From Marinovum algicola (GTDB lineage Bacteria > Pseudomonadota > Alphaproteobacteria > Rhodobacterales > Rhodobacteraceae): a stretch of DNA of 64,000 nt. The notes beneath the pieces were generated by a model. The model was not told the origin of the DNA and ran no database searches. It was given only the letters and a program-made list of their open reading frames with translations. The translations under genes were made by a program, and so were the position numbers. This document shows, in pieces, positions 53,179-61,888 of this stretch; within the stretch, counting starts at the first letter, position 1; each line of letters opens with the position of its first letter. The stretch covers positions 1 through 64,000 of the forward strand of contig NZ_FNYY01000001.1 of NCBI RefSeq assembly GCF_900109145.1, given 5' to 3'.

Positions 53179-54474
53179 ATGAGTGACATGCACGCACATT
53201 CCGTCGCTTTCGTGCGCGAGACCATGCTGCCGGAACAGGAGCCGCCGGCCTCCGAGGTGGGCGTCGTCCACTGGATGCGCGAAAACCTGTTCCGCGGCTG
53301 GGCCAACACGCTGATGACCGTGATCGCGATCTTCGTGATCTACAAGATCGTCGCCGGCGCCTTTCCGTGGTTTGTCAACGGCATCTGGTCGACCAATTCG
53401 CTCGCCGAATGCCGCGAGATCCTGCAAGGCACCACCGGCGGCTGTTTCTCGGTGCTCACCGAACGCTGGAACCAGCTTCTGTTCGGCTTCAAATATCCGC
53501 AGGACCAGTATTGGCGGCTTATCCTGGCCTTCGTGCTGCTCGGCCTGGCCGCCGCGCCGGTGCTGTTCAACAAGCTGCCCAAGCAGATGCTGTTCTTTAC
53601 CGGCCTCTATCCCTTCATTGGCTTCTGGCTGATCTGGGGCGGCACGCTCTTGGCGCCGCTGGTGGCGCTGGCGGGCTTCCTGGTGGGTTTTGCCGCCTTC
53701 AAGAAGGTCGAACATCAGAGCTTTGCCATGGGCGCGCTGGCCTTTCTGGTGGCGGCGCTGGTGACCTGGTTCCTCGGCGGTTTCGCCATCCGGTCGGCAC
53801 CGGGTTTCCTGGCGCTGGAGGCCGTGCCTTCGCGCGACATGGGGGGCTTCATGCTCAACATGATCCTGGGCGTGGTCTGCGTCTCGCTGTCGCTGCCCTT
53901 CGGCATTCTGCTGGCGCTGGGGCGGCAGTCGGACATGCCGATCATCAAGTGGATCTGCGTCGTCTTCATCGAGTTCATCCGCGGCGTGCCGCTGATCACC
54001 CTGCTGTTCGTGGCGAACGTCGTGCTGGCCTATTTCCTGCCGCCGGGCACCACCTTCGACCTGATCATCCGGGTAATCATCATGATCACCGCCTTTGCCT
54101 CGGCCTATATCGCCGAGGTGATCCGGGGCGGGCTGGCGGCGCTGCCGCGCGGGCAGTACGAGGCGGCCGACAGCCTCGGCCTCGACTATGCCCAGGCGAC
54201 CCGGCTGATCATCATGCCGCAGGCGCTCAAGATCTCGATCCCGGGCATCGTCAACGTGGCGGTGGGCCTGTTCAAGGACACCACCCTGGTCTCGGTGATC
54301 TCGATGTTCGACCTTGTCGGCATGATCCGCGGACCGATCCTCGCCTCGACCGAGTGGAACGGCGTCTATTGGGAACTCTGGGGCTTTGCGGTCTTCCTGT
54401 TCTTCATCGTCTGCTACTCGATCTCGCAATATTCACAATGGCTGGAGCGTCAGCTTCAGACCGATCACCGTTAA
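53179..54474 (+). CDS. bztC: Amino-acid ABC permease BztC/AapM-like
   Basis: The 431-residue membrane protein has a long N-terminal hydrophobic part with extra helices and the conserved permease half (IIKWICVVFIEFIRGVPLIT, EAADSLGLDYAQATRLIIMP as EAA loop). It pairs with BztB as the channel. It starts three bases after the end of the bztB frame, with AAGGAG nine bases before the ATG. Confidence 0.93.
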   Translation: MSDMHAHSVAFVRETMLPEQEPPASEVGVVHWMRENLFRGWANTLMTVIAIFVIYKIVAGAFPWFVNGIWSTNSLAECREILQGTTGGCFSVLTERWNQLLFGFKYPQDQYWRLILAFVLLGLAAAPVLFNKLPKQMLFFTGLYPFIGFWLIWGGTLLAPLVALAGFLVGFAAFKKVEHQSFAMGALAFLVAALVTWFLGGFAIRSAPGFLALEAVPSRDMGGFMLNMILGVVCVSLSLPFGILLALGRQSDMPIIKWICVVFIEFIRGVPLITLLFVANVVLAYFLPPGTTFDLIIRVIIMITAFASAYIAEVIRGGLAALPRGQYEAADSLGLDYAQATRLIIMPQALKISIPGIVNVAVGLFKDTTLVSVISMFDLVGMIRGPILASTEWNGVYWELWGFAVFLFFIVCYSISQYSQWLERQLQTDHR

Positions 54475-54489
54475 GAGGAGGGATTGTCC

Positions 54490-55263
54490 ATGGCTGAAGC
54501 TGCACAAACCCAGATGGAAATCTCCAACGAAGTCGCCATCCAGATCGAGAACATGAACAAGTGGTACGGCACGTTCCACGTGTTGCGTGACATCGATCTT
54601 ACCGTCTATCGCGGCGAGCGGATCGTCATTGCCGGGCCTTCGGGCTCGGGCAAATCCACCCTGATCCGCTGCATCAACGCGTTGGAAGAACATCAGAAAG
54701 GCTCGATCTCGGTCGATGGCACCCGGCTGTCGTCGGACGTCAAGAACATCGACAGGATCCGTTCCGAGGTTGGCATGGTGTTCCAGCACTTCAACCTCTT
54801 TCCGCATCTGACCATCCTCGAGAACTGCACCCTGGCGCCGATCTGGGTGCGCAAGACGCCCAAGAAGGAGGCCGAGGAAATCGCCATGCATTTCCTCACC
54901 AAGGTCAAGATCCCCGATCAGGCCAAAAAATACCCCGGCCAGCTCTCGGGCGGTCAGCAGCAGCGGGTGGCGATTGCCCGGTCGCTCTGCATGCGGCCGC
55001 GGATCATGCTGTTCGACGAACCGACGTCGGCGCTTGACCCCGAGATGATCAAGGAGGTGCTCGACACCATGGTCGAGCTGGCCGAAGAGGGCATGACCAT
55101 GCTCTGCGTGACCCACGAGATGGGCTTCGCGCGGCAGGTGGCAAACCGGGTGATCTTCATGGACGCCGGCCAGATCGTCGAACAGAACGAGCCGGAAGAG
55201 TTCTTCAACAACCCGCAGAACGAGCGCACCAAGCTGTTCCTGAGCCAGATCCTCGGACACTGA
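54490..55263 (+). CDS. bztD: Amino-acid ABC transporter ATPase (BztD/AapP-like)
   Basis: The 257-residue ATPase has Walker [10 protein letters not shown], signature [15 protein letters not shown], Walker [16 protein letters not shown] and the H-loop [10 protein letters not shown]. It powers the BztBC channel. The ATG at 54490 is seven bases after AGGAGG; a TTG two codons upstream has no better signal. A palindromic repeat pair follows the stop. Confidence 0.95.
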   Translation: MAEAAQTQMEISNEVAIQIENMNKWYGTFHVLRDIDLTVYRGERIVIAGPSGSGKSTLIRCINALEEHQKGSISVDGTRLSSDVKNIDRIRSEVGMVFQHFNLFPHLTILENCTLAPIWVRKTPKKEAEEIAMHFLTKVKIPDQAKKYPGQLSGGQQQRVAIARSLCMRPRIMLFDEPTSALDPEMIKEVLDTMVELAEEGMTMLCVTHEMGFARQVANRVIFMDAGQIVEQNEPEEFFNNPQNERTKLFLSQILGH

Positions 55264-55290
55264 GACGCGCCGGGCATCCCCGGGCAGACC

Positions 55291-55354
55291 CGTCCCGGGC
55301 CTGACCCGGGACCTCCCGGCCAAGGGCGAGGCCCCGGATCAGGTCCGGGGCGCG
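55291..55354. repeat. Inverted pair of intergenic palindromic repeats
   Basis: CGTCCCGGGCCTGACCCGGG (55291-55310) and GAGGCCCCGGATCAGGTCCG (from 55328) are inverted copies of the dispersed unit, giving a long GC-rich hairpin 27 bp after bztD. It may end the operon's transcript. Confidence 0.6.
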
Positions 55355-55479
55355 TGCCTCGAAAAACAGAGCTGCGCACGCCCGCCTGGCATGCGTGGCC
55401 TCTCGCCAAAGCCTGCCAGGCTTGGCCGAAACCTCTCGTCACGTCGGAATTGGTAGCCCCGGAACCGATCCGTGGCGCG

Positions 55480-55971
55480 TCACACCAGCTCGCGCGGCAC
55501 CACGAAATCGAGAACGGATGCCGTGCCATAATCCACCCCGGCCCAGCTCTCGGCCGCGAACTCCGCCACCAGGGTCGCGCCGGTCGGGTAGGGATCAAAC
55601 TTCGGATGGTCCGGCGCCGTTGCCACCAGCCGCCCGGCAAACGCGCCGATCCCCGGGTTATGCCCGATCAGCAGCACCGACCGGGACTCGGCCTGCCGCA
55701 ATCGCTCCAGCATCGTCCCGGTATCGGCCAGATACAGCGCCGGTGTGAAGCGCACCGGACAGGCCAGCGCCAGCCCGGCAAAGGTCTCTTGCGTGCGCAC
55801 CGCATCCGAGCTGAGCGCCACATCCGGCAGATGGCCCTTGGCCCGCAGCCAATTTCCCAGCGCCTCGGCCGACCGCCGGCCGCGGCCGTTCAGCCGCCTT
55901 GCGTGATCGCCCTGCCACGGGTCGTCCCAGCTCGATTTCGTGTGGCGCATCAAAATCAGTCGCAGGGTCAT
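55480..55971 (-). CDS. sixA: Histidine phosphatase family protein (SixA-like)
   Basis: The 163-residue protein has the RHG-type catalytic motif LILMRHTKSSWDDP near residue 8 and the second His in IGHNPGIG. SixA removes phosphate from phospho-histidine on phosphotransfer proteins; a small-molecule phosphatase is also possible. The ATG at 55971 overlaps the ferredoxin stop as ATGA; longer in-frame starts reach into the ferredoxin gene and were rejected. Confidence 0.88.
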   Translation of the reverse strand: MTLRLILMRHTKSSWDDPWQGDHARRLNGRGRRSAEALGNWLRAKGHLPDVALSSDAVRTQETFAGLALACPVRFTPALYLADTGTMLERLRQAESRSVLLIGHNPGIGAFAGRLVATAPDHPKFDPYPTGATLVAEFAAESWAGVDYGTASVLDFVVPRELV

Positions 55972-56636
55972 GCCGGGTGAAAGCTCCTCATGTGAAAGGC
56001 CGATTGCGCCTCCGCCCGCCCGTAGCTCTGCGAAAGGGGACAGGACCGGCGTACAGCGCATCCCCGCGTCATGCAATCCTTGCCCGCAGGGGTGTCCAGA
56101 TAGCCCTTGCAGCGCGGCACGTCATATGCGCGATCCGGGCCCATCGCCCCCACCGGACAGGCGCTCAGGCAGGGCTTGGCGCAGCGCTCGCAGGGGCAGG
56201 GTGGGGCAGGTGGCAGGGCGATCCGCTCGGCCAGCGCCAGCGCACCGCGAAACGACACCATCAGCCCGGCCCGGTCGTGCACCAGGATGCCGGCGGGCGA
56301 ATTCCAGACCCGCCCCGTGGCCTTGGCCCAGGCGATGAAGGGCGCATAAGGCGGGCCATCCGAGGGGAACACCGCGCGCGCGTCCAGTTCCCGGGCCCAG
56401 CCGCCGAGCATCCGTTTCGACCAACGGTCGAGCGGATCGGGCGCGCCGTCGGAAAACTCCGGGCTGGCCTGGAACGCCGGCCAGAAGCCGGGTTCCGCCG
56501 GGCCGATCATCAGCAGGGTGGCACAGCCCTCGGGGGCGCCATCCCGTGGCCCTGGATGAAACCCGCCCAGCACCCGCAGGTGCCGCGCCTCGGCCTGCGT
56601 CTCTAGCGCTTCGAGAAGGGCAGCCACAGGCTCCAC
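55968..56636 (-). CDS. Ferredoxin-like [4Fe-4S] protein
   Basis: This is a protein of about 222 residues. The cluster motif CERCAKPCLSACP near residue 155 and the later CMTRGC...CPL give one [4Fe-4S] centre with extra Cys. The N-terminal part (LRVLGGFHPGPRDGAPEG, TLLMIGPAEPGFW) resembles the small QueG-related ferredoxins of this order. The start is uncertain: GTG 56636 is chosen to limit overlap with the upstream gene, but GTG 56666 is possible and neither has a strong ribosome site. It overlaps the 3' end of the desaturase gene by 34 bases. Confidence 0.78.
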   Translation of the reverse strand: MEPVAALLEALETQAEARHLRVLGGFHPGPRDGAPEGCATLLMIGPAEPGFWPAFQASPEFSDGAPDPLDRWSKRMLGGWARELDARAVFPSDGPPYAPFIAWAKATGRVWNSPAGILVHDRAGLMVSFRGALALAERIALPPAPPCPCERCAKPCLSACPVGAMGPDRAYDVPRCKGYLDTPAGKDCMTRGCAVRRSCPLSQSYGRAEAQSAFHMRSFHPA

Positions 56637-57397
56637 CCCAGTCGCGTCGGCCGTGTGTCCTGCCACTCCAGCCCGATTGTCATGCCGTCGTGCCCGGCCT
56701 CGGGCTGGGCCCGGTAGGTGCGGAACAGGCGATCCCAGAGAGAGAGGGAAAAGCCGTAGTTGCTGTCATGTTCGTGACGGTGCACCGAATGGTGCACCCG
56801 GTGCATGTCGGGGGTCACCAGCACCTTGCGCAACGCCGCGTCCAAACCCAGCGGCAGGCGCAGGTTGGCGTGGTTGAACATCGCCGTGCCATTGAGCAGC
56901 ACCTCGAAGATCACCACCGCCCAGGCCGCCGGACCCAGGAGATAGACCAGCCCGATCTTGAGCAGCATCGACAGCGCGATCTCGACCGGGTGAAAACGGA
57001 TCGCGGTGGTCACGTCGAAATCGACATCGGCATGATGCACCCGGTGCAGCCGCCAGAGCAGCGGCACCTTGTGGGTGATCAGATGTTGCAGCCAGATCGC
57101 AAAGTCGAAGATCAGTACCGCCAGCGCCATTTCGAGCCAGAGCGGCCAGCCCAGTTGGTTGAACAGACCCCAGCCCTGCGCCTCGGCATCAAGCGCCGCG
57201 CCCACCGCCAGCAGCGGCAGGCCCAGCGCCAGCGCCCGCAGTGCCAGCACATTGGCGATGGAAATCCCCCAGTTGGTCAGCCATCGGCCGCGGCGCGGAT
57301 GTTTGCGCACGCGGCGCGGTGCCACCGTTTCGAGCGCCGCGAAGAGCAGGAAAAGCCCGCCGAACGCGCCCAGTCTGACAAGTGCTTCATTCTCCAT
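56603..57397 (-). CDS. Sterol desaturase/fatty acid hydroxylase family protein
   Basis: The 264-residue membrane protein has four hydrophobic segments and the three His clusters of di-iron hydroxylases: HLITH, HRVHH, and HRVHHSVHRHEHDSNYG. It would hydroxylate or desaturate a lipid-type substrate at the membrane; the substrate is not known. It ends overlapping the ferredoxin gene, which may supply electrons. Confidence 0.9.
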   Translation of the reverse strand: MENEALVRLGAFGGLFLLFAALETVAPRRVRKHPRRGRWLTNWGISIANVLALRALALGLPLLAVGAALDAEAQGWGLFNQLGWPLWLEMALAVLIFDFAIWLQHLITHKVPLLWRLHRVHHADVDFDVTTAIRFHPVEIALSMLLKIGLVYLLGPAAWAVVIFEVLLNGTAMFNHANLRLPLGLDAALRKVLVTPDMHRVHHSVHRHEHDSNYGFSLSLWDRLFRTYRAQPEAGHDGMTIGLEWQDTRPTRLGWSLWLPFSKR

Positions 57398-57433
57398 GGC
57401 GGCGAATATATGCCATGGGCGGAATGTGACAAC

Positions 57434-58306
57434 TCACGTCTTGGGCACTTCGCGGATCAGCGATCCGGCACCGTGTTCGGTATAGAGCTCGAGCAGGCAG
57501 GCATTGGGCGCGCGTCCGTCGAGGATCACCACCGCCCGCACGCCGCGCCCGATGGCGTCGAGCGCGGTTTCGGTCTTGGGGATCATGCCGCCGGCGATCA
57601 CGCCCTCGGCGGTCATCTCGCGGATCTGCGCCGCCGTCAGTTCGGTCACCACCTCGCCCGCGGCATTCTTGACGCCGGCCACATCGGTCAGGAGCAGCAA
57701 CCGGTCGGCCTTGAGCGCGCCGGCGATGGCGCCGGCGGCGGTGTCGCCGTTGATGTTGAATGTCTCGCCCTTGCGCCCCGCGCCGAGCGGCGCGATCACC
57801 GGAATGGTGTTTGACCGGAACATGTCGTGCAGCACCGCGGTGTTGATCCTATCGGGCGTGCCGACAAAGCCCAGGTCGGCATGGGTCTGTTCGCAGACGA
57901 TCAGATTGGCATCCTTGCCCGAGAGGCCCACGGCCTTGCCACCCTGGGCGTTGATCGCCTGCACGATGCGCTTGTTGACGAGGCCCGAGAGCACCATCTC
58001 GACGACTTCCACCGTCGGTTTGTCGGTCACCCGCTTGCCGCCTACGAAGGTGCTTTCGATGCCCAGCTTGTCGAGCATCGCGTTGATCATCGGGCCGCCA
58101 CCATGGACGACCACCGGGTTCACCCCGACCTGCTGCATCAACACGACGTCGCGGGCAAATTCCTCCATCGCCTCGTCCGAGCCCATGGCGTGCCCGCCAA
58201 GCTTGATGACGACGATGGCGTCGGTGTAGCGCTGAAGATACGGCAGTGCCTGGCTCAGCGTGCGAGCCGTGGCGATCCAATCACGGTTCATGTCCTGGGT
58301 TCTCAT
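57434..58306 (-). CDS. argB: Acetylglutamate kinase
   Basis: The 290-residue amino-acid kinase fold has [15 protein letters not shown] near residue 32, [19 protein letters not shown] (N-acetylglutamate site) and [20 protein letters not shown] (nucleotide site). It phosphorylates N-acetylglutamate, the second step of arginine synthesis. ATG 58306 has GAGGG seven bases before it; ATG 58291 would lose five residues. Confidence 0.95.
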   Translation of the reverse strand: MRTQDMNRDWIATARTLSQALPYLQRYTDAIVVIKLGGHAMGSDEAMEEFARDVVLMQQVGVNPVVVHGGGPMINAMLDKLGIESTFVGGKRVTDKPTVEVVEMVLSGLVNKRIVQAINAQGGKAVGLSGKDANLIVCEQTHADLGFVGTPDRINTAVLHDMFRSNTIPVIAPLGAGRKGETFNINGDTAAGAIAGALKADRLLLLTDVAGVKNAAGEVVTELTAAQIREMTAEGVIAGGMIPKTETALDAIGRGVRAVVILDGRAPNACLLELYTEHGAGSLIREVPKT

Positions 58307-58380
58307 TTTCGGCCCTCTTGAAAGGCTGTTATCACAAGCTGGGGAAACGGGTGCAAGCGGTTTGCGGGAGGCGTGTCCCC

Positions 58381-58403
58381 GCCCCGGACCCGGCTCCGGG
58401 GCC
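58381..58403. repeat. Intergenic palindromic repeat copy
   Basis: GCCCCGGACCCGGCTCCGGG closely matches the dispersed unit seen at 25511, 42283 and 55291. It lies in the 204-bp gap between engB and argB, which is otherwise GC-rich and without visible genes. Confidence 0.5.
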
Positions 58404-58510
58404 GATTGGCAAGGGCGGGGGAGGCGGCCGCGGGCCGCTGCGCCCTGCGTCGGGCCGGCGGGGCCTGTGGGGCGCGCGGTCCCGGCGCGGGGGCCGGGAC
58501 GGGGTGGGCG

Positions 58511-59164
58511 TCAGATCAGCGTCGCGATGATCGCCCGCAATGTCTCGATCCCGTCGCCCTTCTCGGACGAGGTGACCACGATCTCGGGGAAGGCCGCCGG
58601 ATGCGCCGAGAGCCGCTTGCGCACCTGCGCCATCACCTTGTCGCGTTCTGCCGCCTTGACCTTGTCGGCCTTGGTCAGCACCGCCTGAAAGGTCACCGCG
58701 CTCTTGTCGAGCAGGGTCAGGATCTCTTCATCGACCTTTTTCACCCCGTGCCGCGCGTCGATCAGCACGAAGGCCCGGCGCAGCGATTGCCGCCCCGACA
58801 GATATTGCTTGAGCAGGCGCTGCCATTTCTCGACCACTGCCAGCGGCGCATTGGCATAGCCATAGCCCGGCAGGTCGACGAGGTAATGGCTCTCGGCCAG
58901 GGTAAAGAAGTTGATTTCCTGCGTCCGCCCCGGGGTGTTCGACGCCCGGGCAATGCCCTTGCGCCCGGTCAGGGCATTGATCAGAGACGATTTTCCCACG
59001 TTCGACCGGCCGGCGAAACAAACCTCGATCCGGTCGTCGGGCGGCAGGCCGGACATGGCCACCACGCCCTTGAGGAAATCTTTCTCGCCGGCAAAGAGCT
59101 TGCGGCCCGCCTCGCGGGCAAACGCGTCGGGCTCTTCGGCTATGGGGAAGGGCAGTTGCATCAT
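58511..59164 (-). CDS. engB: Ribosome biogenesis GTPase EngB/YsxC
   Basis: The 217-residue GTPase has G1 GRSNVGKSSLI, G2 T in NTPGRTQEINFF, G3 DLPGYGYANA and G4 TKADK. It helps assemble the 50S subunit. The first two codons are both ATG; 59164 overlaps the MOSC stop as ATGA. Confidence 0.94.
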   Translation of the reverse strand: MMQLPFPIAEEPDAFAREAGRKLFAGEKDFLKGVVAMSGLPPDDRIEVCFAGRSNVGKSSLINALTGRKGIARASNTPGRTQEINFFTLAESHYLVDLPGYGYANAPLAVVEKWQRLLKQYLSGRQSLRRAFVLIDARHGVKKVDEEILTLLDKSAVTFQAVLTKADKVKAAERDKVMAQVRKRLSAHPAAFPEIVVTSSEKGDGIETLRAIIATLI

Positions 59165-59904
59165 GCGCGTCCGATCTCGTCACCTACGGCGATCTCGCCG
59201 CTTTTCACCACTTCGGCCATCACGCTGAAATCGCGATGCCCCCAGGCCTCGAGCGTGCCCAGAATATCCGCGTCCCGGGCCCCGGTCTCGGGGTTGGCAT
59301 GGGTCATAAGACAGCGCCCGGTGCGCTCGCGCGGGATCACCACGGCGCTGCCGATCCGGACCTCGCGGTCGATCCAGTCGAATTCCTCCCAGGGCGCCAA
59401 GCCGTCAAACCAGAGGTTTCCGCGCCAGCGATGGATCGACAGTTCCCGGCCCAGCTTCTGCGATACTGCCCGGTGCGACGAGTGGTTGCAGAGCGTCACC
59501 GAGGCGAAATCGCTGTCGGTCATCGCCCGCGCCTCGGCCCGTACCACCCGGTCCGACGCGGCCCGGCCCTCGGGCATCAGCGGTCGCGTCCAGTCGATCA
59601 ATCGCGCGCCTTCGTCATCGGGGCGAAATCTCAACTGGCCCAGCTCGGGGTGGGCCAGCGTCACCCGGGCGTCGGCTTCGTCGAGCGCGGCGGTCATTGC
59701 CTGCAAGCCGGGCACCTTGGCGCCGCGGGTGAAATTGCGGCAGGGCACCCAATCCGAGCCATCGGCATCCGAGGCTTCGTGCGCCACTGCCCAATGCCGG
59801 TCCCAGGGCAGGGATTGGCCTTCGGTCAAAGTGACGCGAGCCACGGCCTCCCGGCCGTGGCTCTTGATCGGATACCGCAGGATATCGGTGATCCTGCCGG
59901 TCAT
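59161..59904 (-). CDS. MOSC domain protein
   Basis: The 247-residue protein starts with the MOSC beta-barrel domain (MTGRITDILRYPIKSHGREA, SLPWDRHWAVAHEAS) and includes the region CLMTHANPETGARDADILG. MOSC domains bind sulfur or molybdenum cofactors (as in YiiM, YcbX); the reaction here is unknown. It lies between yidC and engB with ATGA overlaps on both sides, a frequent arrangement in Rhodobacterales. Confidence 0.88.
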   Translation of the reverse strand: MTGRITDILRYPIKSHGREAVARVTLTEGQSLPWDRHWAVAHEASDADGSDWVPCRNFTRGAKVPGLQAMTAALDEADARVTLAHPELGQLRFRPDDEGARLIDWTRPLMPEGRAASDRVVRAEARAMTDSDFASVTLCNHSSHRAVSQKLGRELSIHRWRGNLWFDGLAPWEEFDWIDREVRIGSAVVIPRERTGRCLMTHANPETGARDADILGTLEAWGHRDFSVMAEVVKSGEIAVGDEIGRA

Positions 59905-61721
59905 TTCTTGGCGGCTTCCGCGGCCTTCTTCTTGTTGCGGCCGGTGATATTGCCGAACAGGTCCGGCTTGTACCCATGGCTGCGCATGATCAGATACTGC
60001 TGGATGAAGGTGATCGTGTTGTTGGCGATCCAGTAGACCACGAGTCCGCTGGCAAAACTGCCCAGCATGAACATGAAGACCCAGGGCATCCAGGCAAAGA
60101 TCATCTGCTGCGTCGGATCGGTGGGCGCCGGGTTCAGCTTTTGTTGCAGCCACATCGAGACGCCCAGAAGCAGCGGCAGGATACCGATGAAGATCAGCGC
60201 GAGGATGGTGCCCGGCTCGGGCGCGGCCCAGGGCAGCAGGCCCCAGAGGTTGTAGAGCGACGACGGGTCGGGCGCCGACAGGTCGTCGATCCAGCCGATC
60301 CAGGGCGCGTGGCGCAGCTCGAGCGTGACGAAGATCACCTTGTAGAGCGAGAAGAAGATCGGGATCTGCAACAGCAGCGGCAGACAGCCCGAGGCCGGAT
60401 TGACCTTTTCCTTCTTGTAAAGGCCCATCATCTCCTGCTGGAGCTTTTGGCGGTCGTCGCCGGCGCGCTCCTTGATCTTCTCCATCTCCGGCTGAAGCTC
60501 GCGCATCTTGGCCATCGAGGCATAGGATTTGTAGGCCAGCGGAAAGAGCACGGCCTTGATGATCAGGGTGAGCGCGATGATCGCCCAGCCCATGTTGCCG
60601 ATCAGCTGGTTGAGCCAGTGCAACAGGGCAAAGATCGGCTTGGTCAGGAAGAAGAACCAGCCCCAGTCGATCGAGTCGATAAAGCCCTCGACGCCCTCGG
60701 CCTCGTATTCGCGGATGGTTTCCCATTCCTTGGCGCCGGCAAAGAGCTGGGTGGTGACCTCGGCGCTGGCGCCGGGCGCCAGGCTCTGGGTCGGCAGGAC
60801 GGCCTCGGTCTGGTAGATGTTGCGGCGCGGGTCGTATTTCGCGGCGGCGCGAAACGCCTCGCCGGGCGCGGGCACCAGGGTCGCCATCCAGTAATGGTCG
60901 GTAAAGCCGATCCAGCCGTTCTCGGTGACCTGCATGACCTCGGCCGGCACACCTTCGCGGGCATCGACGTCGAAATCGGTCATGTCGTCATAGTCGATCT
61001 CGGCCAACTCGCCATCGGCCATGGCGACAACGCCCTCGTGCAGGACAAAGAAGTTTTTCAGGTCCACCGGCTCGCCATGCCGCGCCAGAATGCCGTAGGG
61101 GGCCAGCGAAACGGTGCCTTCGGTGGTGTTTTCCACGCTCTGGGTGATGGTGAACATATAGTCCGCATCCACCGCGATCTGGCGGGTAAACCGCAGGCCG
61201 GCGTCATTGTCCCAGGTCAGGGTGACCGGGGTGTCCTGAGTCAGGGTCGCATCGCCGGCGATCTGCCATTCGGTGTTGGGGCCGGGCACATCCTCGATGG
61301 CGAGCCCCTGGCCGGGAGCCCAGCCGTGCAGTGCATAATAGGCGCCGGCGGTGCCCACCGGCCGCAGCAAAGAGACGATCGGCGCATCGGGCTCGGTGGA
61401 TTCGCGGTAGTCCTTGAGCGCCAGGGTGTCGATCCGCCCGCCTTGGGTCGAGATGCTGCCCGACAGGCGCGGGGTCTCGATCGCGATGCGCGGCGCGTCG
61501 GCGGGGCCGGCGGCGGTCTCTTCGGTCGCCGGCGTGCCGCCGGGGGTGTCAGCCACGCCGGGGGTGGCGGCGACATCGCCGGGGGCCGCCGTTTCCTCGG
61601 TCACCGCCGGGGCCGGCTCGATCGCCTCCGGCTCTGGCGGTGGGAACAGCACGAACCAGATCAGGATCACGACGAAGCTGAGCGCAGTTGCGAGGATGAG
61701 GTTCTTGTTCTGATCGTCCAT
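59901..61721 (-). CDS. yidC: Membrane protein insertase YidC
   Basis: The 606-residue protein starts with a signal-anchor helix (NLILATALSFVVILIWFVLF), then an Ala/Pro/Thr linker and the large periplasmic domain. The five-helix insertase core begins near residue 370 (MGWAIIALTLIIKAVLFPLA, with a hydrophilic groove Arg) and includes GCLPLLLQIPIFFSLYKVI. The start MDDQNKN is the usual family start. The usual rpmH and rnpA partners are not upstream; an EAL protein is. Confidence 0.95.
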   Translation of the reverse strand: MDDQNKNLILATALSFVVILIWFVLFPPPEPEAIEPAPAVTEETAAPGDVAATPGVADTPGGTPATEETAAGPADAPRIAIETPRLSGSISTQGGRIDTLALKDYRESTEPDAPIVSLLRPVGTAGAYYALHGWAPGQGLAIEDVPGPNTEWQIAGDATLTQDTPVTLTWDNDAGLRFTRQIAVDADYMFTITQSVENTTEGTVSLAPYGILARHGEPVDLKNFFVLHEGVVAMADGELAEIDYDDMTDFDVDAREGVPAEVMQVTENGWIGFTDHYWMATLVPAPGEAFRAAAKYDPRRNIYQTEAVLPTQSLAPGASAEVTTQLFAGAKEWETIREYEAEGVEGFIDSIDWGWFFFLTKPIFALLHWLNQLIGNMGWAIIALTLIIKAVLFPLAYKSYASMAKMRELQPEMEKIKERAGDDRQKLQQEMMGLYKKEKVNPASGCLPLLLQIPIFFSLYKVIFVTLELRHAPWIGWIDDLSAPDPSSLYNLWGLLPWAAPEPGTILALIFIGILPLLLGVSMWLQQKLNPAPTDPTQQMIFAWMPWVFMFMLGSFASGLVVYWIANNTITFIQQYLIMRSHGYKPDLFGNITGRNKKKAAEAAKK

Positions 61722-61888
61722 AGGGGACCGCCACCTGTCACTAGGGTATCGTGCCGGGTTCAACCCTTGCGCGGCCCAAAGGTCAAGGGCAGAGTGGCAC
61801 ATTCCCTTGCGGTGCGGCCATTCGGGGCACCCCCGAAGGGACGACGGGCGCCGGGCGGGAGGCGTGTCAAAGGCCTTTGACGGCCGGT

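Noticed and set aside
55380-55480. tRNA-like stretch after the palindromic repeats (GGTAGCCCCGGAACCGATCCGTGG)
   Set aside because: No complete cloverleaf with a T-loop GTTCRA and an acceptor stem could be built. No tRNA or rRNA gene was found anywhere in the window.
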